Source: VGOB01 sp034435315
Lineage (GTDB): Bacteria; Chloroflexota; Anaerolineae; UBA4142
Length of the DNA: 10,821 nt
Reading direction: 5' to 3'
Assembly: GCA_034435315.1 (NCBI GenBank)
Contig: DAOTYB010000161.1
Coordinates: forward strand, 1-10,821
A program made the position numbers and the translations under genes. The notes under the pieces are model-generated. The model did no database searches, had not been told where the DNA came from, and saw only the letters and a list, made by a program, of their open reading frames with translations. Below are positions 1 to 7,596 of this stretch, in pieces. Numbering within the stretch: position 1 is the stretch's first letter; the number at the start of each line of letters is the position of its first letter.

Positions 1-6
1 CCCACT

Positions 7-76
7 CCCCGCCTCCCATCTCCCCCTGCTCTCCCCGCAAAGCGGGGAGAGCAGGGGGCAGGGGGATGAGAGGGGG
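7..76. repeat. Perfect 17-bp inverted repeat inside paired C-tract and G-tract blocks
   Basis: Positions 22-38 and 42-58 are exact reverse complements around a 3-nt AAA loop. On the + strand the G runs at 44-47, 54-58, 61-65 and 72-76 are separated by 6, 2 and 6 bases, which fits the usual four-run G-quadruplex pattern. The C runs at 7-10, 15-17, 22-26 and 33-36 give the same pattern on the - strand. No T tract follows the stem, so it does not look like a classic intrinsic terminator. It could be a dispersed intergenic palindrome, or a transcription end for a gene lying to the left. The sequence facts are certain; the function is not. Confidence 0.75.
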
Positions 77-190
77 TGTCCCCAAGTAGAGACAAGGCAT
101 TACCAACTTCTTAAAATCCATTCATTCGGGAGCAGGAAATTATCTTAAATTGTCTGCGCACCGGGGGCTTTTCTTTTATCAGAAATCGTG

Positions 191-196
191 TATAAT
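191..196 (+). promoter_or_regulatory. Candidate -10 box upstream of ftsH
   Basis: A perfect TATAAT lies about 235 bases before the ftsH start. The region 16-18 bases upstream (around 167-174) is only pyrimidine-rich and does not match TTGACA, so the promoter would be weak or would need an activator. If it is used, ftsH has a leader of roughly 230 nt. Confidence 0.4.
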
Positions 197-431
197 AACA
201 GGTGGGCAAAAGTACTGTCATCAGTGCTTGTCTCGATCGGGAAACAACAAATGTGCGAAGGATAGTCGGCGGCAAGGCAACATCGTTGGAAATCAGAAAG
301 GCACCGTCGCGTTCGAGTCCGTCGGCAGTCGTGTTTTTAGTTACCGATGGGCGCAACTGTCTGCCACGAAAAATGAAAAAAATACGCGGCGGTCAGCGGT
401 CGTCGGTCAGTGGTTGTGTTAAGGAGTACAC
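197..431 (+). other. Non-coding leader before ftsH
   Basis: No convincing gene lies here. The open frames are short, and none has a good start together with a plausible protein. A short tandem of 7-base units sits at 390-410 (CGGTCAG, CGGTCGT, CGGTCAG). The ftsH ribosome binding site AAGGAG is at 421-426. A GTTCGAGTCC string at 311-320 resembles a tRNA T-loop, but its flanks do not pair, so no tRNA is called. Confidence 0.4.
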
Positions 432-2378
432 GTGAGAAATCAGAACGATTCCAATAATCAGTGGCTACGGAGCGGGTTGATTTATCTGCTCATCCTGGTT
501 GCGGTATCGGCGTTATTTATGCAGATGGCACAACAACCCAAACAAACGAATATCATTCCCATCAGCAAAGTGGCGCAAAGTGTTCAGGCAGGAACAGTCA
601 AAAAGATTTCCGTCAGTGGCAATACGCTAACGATTACCTACAAAGATGGTGGACCCCAGGAGAGCGCGTTGAGACCGAGTCGCGAGGTGGGTGTAGAAGA
701 GACCTTGCGTACTCTAGGCGTGGCGCCGGAAAAGATGTTGGCAGTGGATATTGTTTATGAACAACAAGCCCAATGGGAAAGTCTTTTGACGCTCGCAGGT
801 ACATTGCTCCCGCTCATCTTTATCGGCGCGCTGTTTTTCTTTCTGATGCGGCAAGCCCAGGCGGGCAACAATCAAGCCATGTCGTTCGGCAAATCGCGCG
901 CGCGGATGTTCACCAGTGACAAGCCTACGGTGACGTTCGCCGATGTGGCAGGGGTGGATGAAGCCAAAGCCGAATTGCAAGAAGTGGTCGAGTTCTTGAA
1001 AGAGCCGGAAAAATTCACCTCGCTTGGCGCGCGCATCCCCAAAGGCGTCCTGCTGGTGGGACCGCCGGGCACCGGCAAAACTCTCCTCGCGCGCGCGGTG
1101 GCAGGCGAAGCCAACGTGCCATTCTTTTCGATTAGCGGCTCTGAATTCGTCGAGATGTTCGTTGGCGTGGGCGCGTCGCGCGTGCGCGATCTCTTTGAGC
1201 AAGCCAAACGCAATTCGCCGTGCATTGTCTTTGTGGACGAGATTGATGCGGTGGGTCGTCATCGTGGAGCAGGGCTGGGCGGCTCGCACGATGAACGCGA
1301 GCAGACACTCAACCAGATTCTTGTTGAGATGGACGGCTTTGATACCGACACCAAAGTCATCATCATCGCGGCGACCAATCGCCCCGACATTCTCGATCCC
1401 GCGCTGTTGCGTCCCGGCCGCTTTGATCGGCGCGTGGTGCTGGATCGTCCCGATATGAACGGACGCAAGCAAATTCTCCAGGTGCACACGCGCGGTAAAC
1501 CGCTGGCAAAAGATGTGAATCTGGAAGTGATTGCCAAACAGACGCCGGGCTTTTCGGGCGCAGACATTGAGAATCTGGTGAACGAAGCCGCGATCCTTGC
1601 GGCGCGGCGGAACAAACGTGAAATCACGATGACCGAACTGAAAGAGTCCATCGAAAAAGTGATCGCCGGTCCTGAACGCAAGAGTCGCCTGATTAGCGAA
1701 GAAGAAAAGCGCATCGTGGCGTATCACGAAGCCGGACATGCCATCGTGATACGGATGCTACCCAATGGCGATCCCGTTCACAAAGTTTCGATTGTCGCGC
1801 GCGGAATGTTCGGTGGCTACACGCTGGCGCTGCCGGACGATGATCGGTATCTGGGACGCCGCGCCAAGTTTATGGATGATCTGGCGGGCTTGTTAGGCGG
1901 GCGCGTGGCAGAGGAACTGGTCTTTGGCGATGTGACCACTGGCGCCGCCAACGATCTCGAACGCGTGACCGACATTGCGCGCGCGATGGTGACGCGCTAT
2001 GGAATGAGCGAAAAGTTAGGTCCGCGCACATTTGGCAATCGCGAAGAGTTGGTGTTTCTGGGACGCGAGATTTCGGAACAACGCAACTATAGCGAACAGG
2101 TAGCGCAAGAGATTGATGAAGAGGTCAAACGCATCATCAACACGGCGTACGCCAGAGCGCGCGAGGTGTTGACCACCTATCGCGACAAATTGGACCTGCT
2201 GGCACAGCGGCTCATTCAGGAAGAGACCATCGAGGGTGCCGAATTCGAAACCCTCTTTGCCGATGTGCCGGTGCCGCCGCGTCCCGCACCCTCCACCAAA
2301 CCCGAAACCCAACCGCGCAGTCGTGAAGAAGCCGATGCGCCGCGCCGCGTCCCGCGGCCGGCACCGTCACCTGCCTGA
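432..2378 (+). CDS. ftsH: ATP-dependent zinc metalloprotease FtsH
   Basis: FtsH is a membrane-anchored AAA+ protease that forms hexamers and degrades membrane and regulatory proteins on the cytoplasmic side. The 648-aa length is normal for the family. Two membrane helices (about 14-31 and 118-138) flank a small external domain. The AAA+ module has Walker A GPPGTGKT at 210-217 with K216, Walker B with D269-E270, and the second region of homology with arginine fingers R327 and R330. The protease domain has HEAGH at 432-436, giving zinc ligands H432 and H436 and catalytic E433; the likely third ligand is D508 in a TGAAND context. The C-terminal tail from about residue 614 is rich in proline. The start is GTG at 432, with AAGGAG five bases upstream. 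All key residues are present, so the enzyme should be active. Two small membrane-protein genes follow closely and may be co-transcribed. Confidence 0.98.
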   Translation: MRNQNDSNNQWLRSGLIYLLILVAVSALFMQMAQQPKQTNIIPISKVAQSVQAGTVKKISVSGNTLTITYKDGGPQESALRPSREVGVEETLRTLGVAPEKMLAVDIVYEQQAQWESLLTLAGTLLPLIFIGALFFFLMRQAQAGNNQAMSFGKSRARMFTSDKPTVTFADVAGVDEAKAELQEVVEFLKEPEKFTSLGARIPKGVLLVGPPGTGKTLLARAVAGEANVPFFSISGSEFVEMFVGVGASRVRDLFEQAKRNSPCIVFVDEIDAVGRHRGAGLGGSHDEREQTLNQILVEMDGFDTDTKVIIIAATNRPDILDPALLRPGRFDRRVVLDRPDMNGRKQILQVHTRGKPLAKDVNLEVIAKQTPGFSGADIENLVNEAAILAARRNKREITMTELKESIEKVIAGPERKSRLISEEEKRIVAYHEAGHAIVIRMLPNGDPVHKVSIVARGMFGGYTLALPDDDRYLGRRAKFMDDLAGLLGGRVAEELVFGDVTTGAANDLERVTDIARAMVTRYGMSEKLGPRTFGNREELVFLGREISEQRNYSEQVAQEIDEEVKRIINTAYARAREVLTTYRDKLDLLAQRLIQEETIEGAEFETLFADVPVPPRPAPSTKPETQPRSREEADAPRRVPRPAPSPA

Positions 2379-2402
2379 CCAGCGACACAAAAGGCACTTG
2401 AA

Positions 2403-2723
2403 ATGGAAGATGCTCTAGCGTTTTGGCGTGATCTCTCGATCGTCTGGTTGACCTTGCTGACAATACTCATTGTCGCTGTGCCGGGGGTGCTGGTGTATCT
2501 GGCACAATTGTACCTGCGACGTTTTCGGCGCTGGTTGCGGACGCCCTTGCTCGATGCGCGCGTGTGGGCACTCCGCATCGCACAGCATACACAACGCGTG
2601 TCGGTACGCGTGGCGAATGTGCCCATCACCCTGTACGCGCTGGGGGCGCGCTTGCAGGTGACCACGCGTGGCGCGTTGCACATCCTTCTGGACAAGCGAG
2701 GTGGCAATGCAGACACAACATAA
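2403..2723 (+). CDS. Small single-helix membrane protein, unknown function
   Basis: This 106-aa protein is not recognised. An acidic N-terminus (MEDALAF) precedes one strongly hydrophobic segment at about 11-36. A very basic stretch (LRRFRRWLR, about 38-46) then predicts a cytoplasmic C-terminus by the positive-inside rule. The remaining 55 residues may form an amphipathic helix and a short beta-rich part. The ATG at 2403 lies 24 bases after the ftsH stop, with AAAAGG at 2389-2394 as a fair ribosome binding site, so co-transcription with ftsH is likely. Its 3' end overlaps the next start by 17 bases. It might be a membrane partner of the following protein or of FtsH; nothing in the sequence proves either. 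Confidence 0.75.
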   Translation: MEDALAFWRDLSIVWLTLLTILIVAVPGVLVYLAQLYLRRFRRWLRTPLLDARVWALRIAQHTQRVSVRVANVPITLYALGARLQVTTRGALHILLDKRGGNADTT

Positions 2724-3018
2724 TCCCCCAGAGATGATCGCACATATCCACCGGCGCGCACAGACGCTGCGCCAGAGTGCTGCCTACCCTGCGCTGATGG
2801 GTAGCGTGGCGGGGGGAATCGCCGGCGCGCTGATGGCAATCGTCATCGCCAAACGCATCGCCGGGCGTGATACGTCACGCGAGGCAGTTGCACCGCGCGA
2901 GCATCCCAGAGAACCGGCGCGCTTTGATCTTTCGGTGCGGGACCTGGTGCAATTGGCGATGCTTGTCGCGTCACTCGCGAAACAGGTTCGCGTGTGGCTG
3001 AAAGAACGGAGCGCGTGA
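2707..3018 (+). CDS. Small single-helix membrane protein with glycine-rich helix
   Basis: This 103-aa protein is not recognised. One membrane segment at about 29-49 is rich in Gly and Ala (GSVAGGIAGALMAIVIA), which suits tight helix packing. A charged, Arg-rich linker follows (about 50-72), then an amphipathic or weakly hydrophobic helix (about 75-98) and a basic tail. The ATG at 2707 is preferred over an upstream in-frame ATG at 2668 because GAGG at 2698-2701 is well spaced for it and the overlap with the preceding gene falls to 17 bases. It probably belongs to the ftsH transcript and may work with the upstream small membrane protein. Confidence 0.7.
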   Translation: MQTQHNPPEMIAHIHRRAQTLRQSAAYPALMGSVAGGIAGALMAIVIAKRIAGRDTSREAVAPREHPREPARFDLSVRDLVQLAMLVASLAKQVRVWLKERSA

Positions 3019-3020
3019 CA

Positions 3021-3052
3021 CGCGGTTAAGGCGATACAAACTGCGCGGTTAA
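3021..3052. promoter_or_regulatory. 9-bp direct repeat just upstream of a strong promoter
   Basis: CGCGGTTAA occurs exactly at 3021-3029 and 3044-3052. The copies are offset by 23 bp, about two helical turns, so they lie on nearly the same face of the DNA. The second copy ends two bases before the -35 hexamer. This is a plausible site for a transcription regulator, but no regulator is known. Confidence 0.45.
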
Positions 3053-3054
3053 TT

Positions 3055-3083
3055 TTGACGGATCGCACTAGTCGTCTTATAAT
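3055..3083 (+). promoter_or_regulatory. Sigma-70-type promoter
   Basis: TTGACG (3055-3060) and TATAAT (3078-3083) are separated by exactly 17 bases, a near-consensus housekeeping promoter. Transcription should start near 3090, giving a leader of about 24 nt before the small gene at 3114. Confidence 0.8.
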
Positions 3084-3113
3084 AAACGCATTGAGCCAGT
3101 GTAGGGTACGGCG

Positions 3114-3383
3114 ATGGAGGAAAAAACGCACTGCGAAGCACAGGTGCGGGTCTGGGCGCGACGGATCGAACAAGCCGGAATGGTCGCGCCAGCCATTTTG
3201 TTTCTGGAATTGTACAAACCGCTGGCGTTTCTGGGCGCGCAATTGCTCTGGCTGGCTCAACCCTTGCTCAGTTTAGGTGTGCATCCGCGCGAGGTCAATG
3301 ATCTGGCGCGACTGTGTGAAGACCCGCAGGCATTAGAAGCATTGCTGGCGCGCCTGGAGGCAAGTCGAACGCACAACACCTAA
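3114..3383 (+). CDS. Small conserved-looking protein of unknown function
   Basis: This 89-aa protein is not recognised. A charged N-terminal helix (about 1-22, with WARRIEQAG) leads into a hydrophobic stretch at about 23-55 (APAILFLELYKPLAFLGAQLL). That stretch contains Glu, Lys and Gln, so it may be a membrane-associated or buried helical hairpin rather than a plain transmembrane helix. The C-terminal part (about 57-85) is acidic and helical. The ATG at 3114 sits about 24 bases after the predicted transcription start. It has no strong ribosome binding site, only a GGG upstream. The gene has its own near-consensus promoter and a possible terminator at its stop codon, so it may be a single-gene transcript, unlike its neighbours. 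Confidence 0.7.
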   Translation: MEEKTHCEAQVRVWARRIEQAGMVAPAILFLELYKPLAFLGAQLLWLAQPLLSLGVHPREVNDLARLCEDPQALEALLARLEASRTHNT

Positions 3384-3405
3384 CGCGTCGAGGCGCGCGC
3401 GTTTT
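3382..3405 (+). terminator. Possible intrinsic terminator after the small gene
   Basis: AACGCG at 3382-3387 pairs with CGCGTT at 3398-3403, and the run TTTT spans 3402-3405. The stem is short (6 bp) and overlaps the stop codon of the upstream gene. It is plausible but weak. Confidence 0.4.
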
Positions 3406-3497
3406 GCAACTGTTCTAGAGTGACGTTGTTCGGCGTGGCGGTCATCTCCAAGACGATCGCTGCGCGGCGCGGCAGTCATATTTTCAGGAGTGTCCGA

Positions 3498-4310
3498 GTG
3501 CAAGTTCTGTGGGATCTCTTAGATTCAACCATAGGAGCGCGCCAGTCATTCGCACTTGCCTTGCTCCTCTTTTTTCTCCCCATTCTGTTCTTTGCGTATT
3601 GGGCGATCAAGCGCGGCGCGCAGGTCAAGTTTCGCCCAATTGCCGCGTATGAGGCACTCCGCGGCTTGTTTGCGCGTTCGGTCGAAACCGGACAACCGGT
3701 CCACCTTTCGCTCGGCACGAGTGGGGTGGGCGATCAATTTACTGCTGATACGGTTGCCGCGCTCAATGTGCTCGAGTATCTGGCAGAGCGCGGCGCGGTG
3801 AGCGCGGCAGCCCCACTCGTCACGCTGGCGCATCCCACCACGTTGGTGGCGGCACAAGACTTGCTCCGCCGCGTCTATCGCCAGAGTGGTCTGGCAGAAG
3901 AGTACGAGCCCACGCGCGCGCGCCTGACCGCGCCAGACCCCTTGTGTTTTTCCACACCACGTCCCGATCATTTTCCGTATGCGGTCGGCACGATGCGCCT
4001 GTTGACCCAGCAAAAGTTAGTAGCAAATGTGATGGTGGGGCGATTCGGCGACGAATTTTTGTTGATGGGGGAAGCCGGCGCGCAACGCGGCTTGACGCAA
4101 ATCGGCGGGACCAGCGCGCCCGAGGTCTTGCCTCTGGTCACTGCCACGATGACACATCCTTTGATCGGTGAAGAAATCTACGCCGGCGGCGCGTATCTCT
4201 CTAACAAAACGACGCATCTGGGCAGTTTGCTGGCTCAAGACCTGATGCGCGGTGTGATTGTGGCGGCTGTGACAGGAATGGTTCTGCTGCTTACGCTGGG
4301 GCTGATCTAA
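3498..4310 (+). CDS. DUF6754-like membrane protein
   Basis: This 270-aa protein matches, from memory, the uncharacterised DUF6754 membrane family. A helix at about 17-36 is followed by basic residues (KRGAQVKFR), so the central domain (about 45-250) is predicted to be cytoplasmic. A second helix at about 252-269 ends the protein. Conserved-looking segments are HLSLGTSGVGD (about 69-79), a Gly-rich GRFGDEFLLMGEAGAQRG region (about 181-198) and LIGEEIYAGGAYLS (about 222-235). No enzymatic motif is recognised. GTG at 3498 is chosen because AGGAG at 3486-3490 lies seven bases upstream; an in-frame GTG at 3420 would add 26 residues of unlikely sequence. It begins the compact gene run and stops one base before the next start. 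The function is unknown; a scaffold or sensor part of a membrane complex is only a guess. Confidence 0.8.
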   Translation: MQVLWDLLDSTIGARQSFALALLLFFLPILFFAYWAIKRGAQVKFRPIAAYEALRGLFARSVETGQPVHLSLGTSGVGDQFTADTVAALNVLEYLAERGAVSAAAPLVTLAHPTTLVAAQDLLRRVYRQSGLAEEYEPTRARLTAPDPLCFSTPRPDHFPYAVGTMRLLTQQKLVANVMVGRFGDEFLLMGEAGAQRGLTQIGGTSAPEVLPLVTATMTHPLIGEEIYAGGAYLSNKTTHLGSLLAQDLMRGVIVAAVTGMVLLLTLGLI

Positions 4311-4311
4311 A

Positions 4312-4911
4312 ATGCGATGGCTGTTAACCACCATTGTAATCGCCGTGGGGTTCATCACCCTGCTGGATTATTTTTTCGAGTCACCCCTGCTGGATGCAGT
4401 GGGGTTTGCCTTTCGCGAGTGGACGATTATCCTGACGGCATTCGCCTTGTTCGTCGGTGTGATCAATTTACTTCAGGTGCACCTGACGCGCGTGCTACGT
4501 CGGCACGAAACGGGCGCGGGGTACAGTGTGTTGCTGTTACTCACGGCTGGCATCGTCACCGCGACCGGCCTGTGGTTCGGTTTGCCCAGCGAGCCGATGA
4601 CGTGGCTCTTTGATAACATTTACATGCCCTTGCAAAGCACGTTCTTTGCTCTCGTGGCGTTCTTCCTCGCCACCGCCGCGTATCGGGCTTTACGCGCGCG
4701 CACGCTGGAAACCGCGTGGATGCTGATCATCGCGCTGATTGTGTTTCTTGGACAAACGCCACTGCTCGGTATCCTGAACGAAGCACGCGAATGGGTGTTG
4801 AATGTGCCCACGACGGCAGGGGTGCGCGGTATCCTGATTGGCGTGGCACTGGGAACGCTGGCAACGGCGTTGCGTTTACTGTTGGGTTGGGATCGCCCCT
4901 ACAGCAACTAG
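4312..4911 (+). CDS. Polytopic membrane protein, about six helices, unknown function
   Basis: This 199-aa, very hydrophobic protein has predicted membrane segments at about 4-20, 37-56, 71-90, 107-124, 134-151 and 170-191. Basic residues after helix 2 (VLRRHE, about 61-66) and after helix 4 (RALRAR) suggest cytoplasmic loops there. No transporter signature or catalytic motif is visible. The ATG at 4312 begins one base after the preceding TAA, so translation is probably coupled. The next gene starts seven bases after its stop. The position between a DUF6754-like protein and a zinc-ribbon membrane protein indicates a subunit of one membrane assembly (inference). Confidence 0.8.
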   Translation: MRWLLTTIVIAVGFITLLDYFFESPLLDAVGFAFREWTIILTAFALFVGVINLLQVHLTRVLRRHETGAGYSVLLLLTAGIVTATGLWFGLPSEPMTWLFDNIYMPLQSTFFALVAFFLATAAYRALRARTLETAWMLIIALIVFLGQTPLLGILNEAREWVLNVPTTAGVRGILIGVALGTLATALRLLLGWDRPYSN

Positions 4912-4918
4912 GTCACTT

Positions 4919-6964
4919 ATGATTCAATGTACGCACTGTGGCACGAAGAATCGAGACGGCAGCAAATATTGTAGCGATTGCGGCGCGCGCCTCGTACCGC
5001 AAGCCGGTTTGGTCTGCCCGATGTGTAGCACCCCCAACCCGGTCGAAAATGTTTTTTGTAGCAAGTGCGGCGCGCGTCTGGTCCCGCTCACCGCGGCTAC
5101 CATCACCGACAAGCCCGCCGCGCCGGCACCCATCAAAGGGATTTCGCTCCCCAGCAAGCCTGCCGAACCTCCCGCGCCGCCACCTCCGTCGGCAAAGACA
5201 GAGGATTGGTTGGAACAATTGCGCACTCAAATCCCCGACCAGCCCACCGACGAGCCCTCTCCCGCCGAACCGCCCACCCACGAGGAAACAGAGGGCATTC
5301 CCGATTGGCTGGCGCGTTTGCGCGCTGCCGAGCCGCCTCTCGATGAACTCTCTCCGGGCGAAAAGGCGCGACAGGCTGCCGCTGCCATTCAAATTGGTGA
5401 CGAGGATGTCCCCGATTGGTTGCGCCCTGCACCCGCTGAAACCGAATCGCCGCGTGTCGCGGATACCGCACGAATGCCCGATTGGGTATTAGAAGTGCCA
5501 GCGGCACAAGCCGCGCCCTCTTCTGCTGCCCCAACACCATCGGCTCAAGAGCCAGATACAGCCGAGCCCCAAGTGCCCGCGTGGTTCAAGCCGATCGAGC
5601 CATCTCCCGATCTGCCTCCGCCGGTTCCCGCCACCGAAGACGAAATTCCCGATTGGCTCAAAGCACTGAAACCCAGCGACGAAGCACTGCGCGCGCCTGC
5701 GCCGCCACTACCCAGCGAAACGCTAGTGGAGGGCATACCTGCGGAAAAACCAGCGTGGCTCACCACCACGCCCTACACTGACATCAGTGAGGACGAATTT
5801 TTACCCGATTGGTTACGCACCCCCATTCCACCCCAGCCTACCCCGACGACACCCGAAGGGGTGGCGCCGGAATTTCGCGGCGAACTGCCCGATTGGATCG
5901 CGGCACTCAAACCTGCCGAAGCCGCCATACCACACATCGTCGAGACGGGTCCTGTAGAGACCACAGGACCTCTGGCAGGGTTGCGCAGCGTGTTACCGCT
6001 GGCGGCAGTTATCGCCGAACCGCATCGGCTCTCCCCCGCGCCCGACAAGCCACCTGCCGAACACGCGCGCTTGTTCGAAGCGATCGTTGCGGCGCCAGTG
6101 GCGGCGCATCCCCCACGCGCCCGAGCATCCACGCGGGGGAATACACTCTTTCGCGCGCTGGTGTACATCTTGCTGACACTCGCCATCGTGATTCCGTTTT
6201 TCGTACCCGATCTCGCCAACACGTCCATCCGTACTTTTGGCACTCCCACTGCCGATCTCTACGACACCGTCGCCACCTTGCCGTTCGATTCTCTCGTCGT
6301 TCTCGCGTTCGATTATGATCCGGGCAGCAGTGGTGAGATGGAGGTTCAGGCAAACGTGTTGGTGCGTCATCTGATGCAACGTCGCACGCGCATTGTCGCA
6401 ATCAGTACGCTGGAAACCGGACCGCAGATCGCGCAACGCGTGCTCGACACTGCCGCGCGCGCGACGGGCAACTATGTGTACGGAACCGATTACGTGAATC
6501 TGGGTTATCTGGCAGGACATGAGGCGGGGCTACGTCAATTGGCGCTGGCGGGTTTCGCCCCCACGACTATTGATTATGTGCAGCGCCGACCATTGACGCA
6601 GTATCCCAACCTGAGTGCCGTGCAAAGTTGGCGCAACGTGGCGCTGGTGATTCAACTGGCCGGCACACCCGAGGTGTTGCAAAAATGGATGGAGCAAGTG
6701 CAACCGCGCGCAGGAGTAAAAATCGTCGCGGCAGTGAGTGCCGCCGCCGAGCCACGCGCGCGCGCGTATCGCGAGGCAAAGCAATTGCAAGCATTTATGA
6801 GCGGCTTGATGGGTGCAGCGCAGTACGAAATTCTATCGAACCAGCCTGGGCTGGCAGTGATTAGCGTGGGTGCACAAAGCACCGCCAGTGTGGTGCTCAT
6901 CGCTTTGATCATTATGGGCAATCTGTTCTGGCTATCATCCCGCAACCGAGGCAAAACCAAATGA
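4919..6964 (+). CDS. Zinc-ribbon membrane protein with PDWL motif array and outside domain
   Basis: This 681-aa mosaic protein starts with two zinc ribbons, each C-x2-C-x10-C-x2-C (Cys 4, 7, 18, 21 and 33, 36, 47, 50). A long Pro/Ala/Glu-rich disordered region follows (about 60-405). It carries nine short Trp motifs, mostly [ILVM]PDW[LIV], with Trp at 97, 130, 167, 189, 222, 246, 280, 298 and 326. A membrane helix lies at about 410-430, a folded domain at about 431-654 with FDYDPGSSGE and GTDYVNLGYLAGHEAG segments, and a last helix at about 657-674 with a basic tail. The topology predicts ribbons and motifs inside and the folded domain outside. The folded part resembles an uncharacterised family I recall beside DUF6754 proteins in other phyla. 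ATG 4919 is chosen because the zinc ribbon begins there; an upstream ATG at 4838 lies inside the previous gene. The function is unknown; a docking platform is a guess. Confidence 0.85.
   Translation: MIQCTHCGTKNRDGSKYCSDCGARLVPQAGLVCPMCSTPNPVENVFCSKCGARLVPLTAATITDKPAAPAPIKGISLPSKPAEPPAPPPPSAKTEDWLEQLRTQIPDQPTDEPSPAEPPTHEETEGIPDWLARLRAAEPPLDELSPGEKARQAAAAIQIGDEDVPDWLRPAPAETESPRVADTARMPDWVLEVPAAQAAPSSAAPTPSAQEPDTAEPQVPAWFKPIEPSPDLPPPVPATEDEIPDWLKALKPSDEALRAPAPPLPSETLVEGIPAEKPAWLTTTPYTDISEDEFLPDWLRTPIPPQPTPTTPEGVAPEFRGELPDWIAALKPAEAAIPHIVETGPVETTGPLAGLRSVLPLAAVIAEPHRLSPAPDKPPAEHARLFEAIVAAPVAAHPPRARASTRGNTLFRALVYILLTLAIVIPFFVPDLANTSIRTFGTPTADLYDTVATLPFDSLVVLAFDYDPGSSGEMEVQANVLVRHLMQRRTRIVAISTLETGPQIAQRVLDTAARATGNYVYGTDYVNLGYLAGHEAGLRQLALAGFAPTTIDYVQRRPLTQYPNLSAVQSWRNVALVIQLAGTPEVLQKWMEQVQPRAGVKIVAAVSAAAEPRARAYREAKQLQAFMSGLMGAAQYEILSNQPGLAVISVGAQSTASVVLIALIIMGNLFWLSSRNRGKTK
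4971..5087 (+). repeat. Internal duplication of the zinc-ribbon coding segment
   Basis: Bases 4971-5000 and 5058-5087 match at 25 of 30 positions without gaps, and both encode a C-x2-CGARLVP end of a zinc ribbon. This supports tandem duplication of one ribbon within the gene. Confidence 0.6.
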
Positions 6965-7596
6965 GCGATGTAATCGGCGTGTGGGTGGGCGCCATCCTGA
7001 CCCTGGTGGTATTCAGTTATCTGCTGGGCGATACGCCGCTCTTTCGACTCGCACAGGCAATTTTTGTTGGCGTAGCAATCGGCTATGCCATCACCGCTGC
7101 CGTGTACCTGATTCTTATTCCCAAACTCTTTGACCCGCTGATACTCGACCCGGTGGCGCATTCGTATCTCATCGTCCCACTGGTGTTGGGCGTGCTCTTG
7201 CTGTTCAAAGTGCGTACCGCGTGGTCACCGCTGGGTAACCTAAGCGTGGCGTTCTTGTTTGGCGTGGGGAGCGCGTTAGCCCTTGGGGGTGCGCTGGATG
7301 GTACGCTGTTGCCTCAACTCGCTGCAACACTCGTGCCACTCGATTCGCTGGAGAATGTGTTACTCATCGTGGGCACGCTGGGCGCGTTGCTTTCGTTTCG
7401 CTTTGTGCAACCTACCACAACGCGTCTTGGCGCGCGCGCGGTGGAAGCGCTGGGACGTGGCTGGGGCACGCTAGGACGCTGGTTTGTGTGGATGGCACTC
7501 GGCGCGCTCTTTGCGAATATTGCCGTCTCACGCATTACCATTCTGGTCAACCGCGTCTATTTCTTGCTGCACGATTGGCTCCAGGTGGTTCGCTAG
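6961..7596 (+). CDS. Polytopic membrane protein, about six helices, unknown function
   Basis: This 211-aa hydrophobic protein has predicted helices at about 5-23, 30-53, 69-84, 93-112, 131-149 and 174-203. The opening (GVWVGAILTLVVFSYLLGDTP) and the following FVGVAIGY segment resemble a membrane family I recall next to DUF6754 genes; this is from memory only. A basic, Arg/Gly-rich loop lies between helices 5 and 6 (about 150-173). The ATG overlaps the previous stop by four bases (ATGA), a classic translational-coupling junction, so a fixed ratio with the zinc-ribbon protein is likely. No transport or catalytic motif is seen. Confidence 0.8.
   Translation: MSDVIGVWVGAILTLVVFSYLLGDTPLFRLAQAIFVGVAIGYAITAAVYLILIPKLFDPLILDPVAHSYLIVPLVLGVLLLFKVRTAWSPLGNLSVAFLFGVGSALALGGALDGTLLPQLAATLVPLDSLENVLLIVGTLGALLSFRFVQPTTTRLGARAVEALGRGWGTLGRWFVWMALGALFANIAVSRITILVNRVYFLLHDWLQVVR

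Noticed and set aside
311..320. GTTCGAGTCC string resembling a tRNA T-loop
   Set aside because: The flanking five bases on each side do not form a T stem, and no acceptor, D or anticodon arm is found upstream.
150..422. Open frame ahead of ftsH as a possible leader peptide
   Set aside because: It has no AUG at its first codon, no ribosome binding site and no plausible protein composition, and it overlaps the candidate -10 box.
3420..3497. Longer start (GTG at 3420) for the DUF6754-like gene
   Set aside because: The extra 26 residues precede a well-placed AGGAG and GTG at 3498, and the first hydrophobic helix is complete without them.
4838..4918. Longer start (ATG at 4838) for the zinc-ribbon gene
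   Set aside because: It lies inside the preceding membrane-protein gene, and the added residues read as an out-of-frame shadow; the zinc ribbon begins right at ATG 4919.
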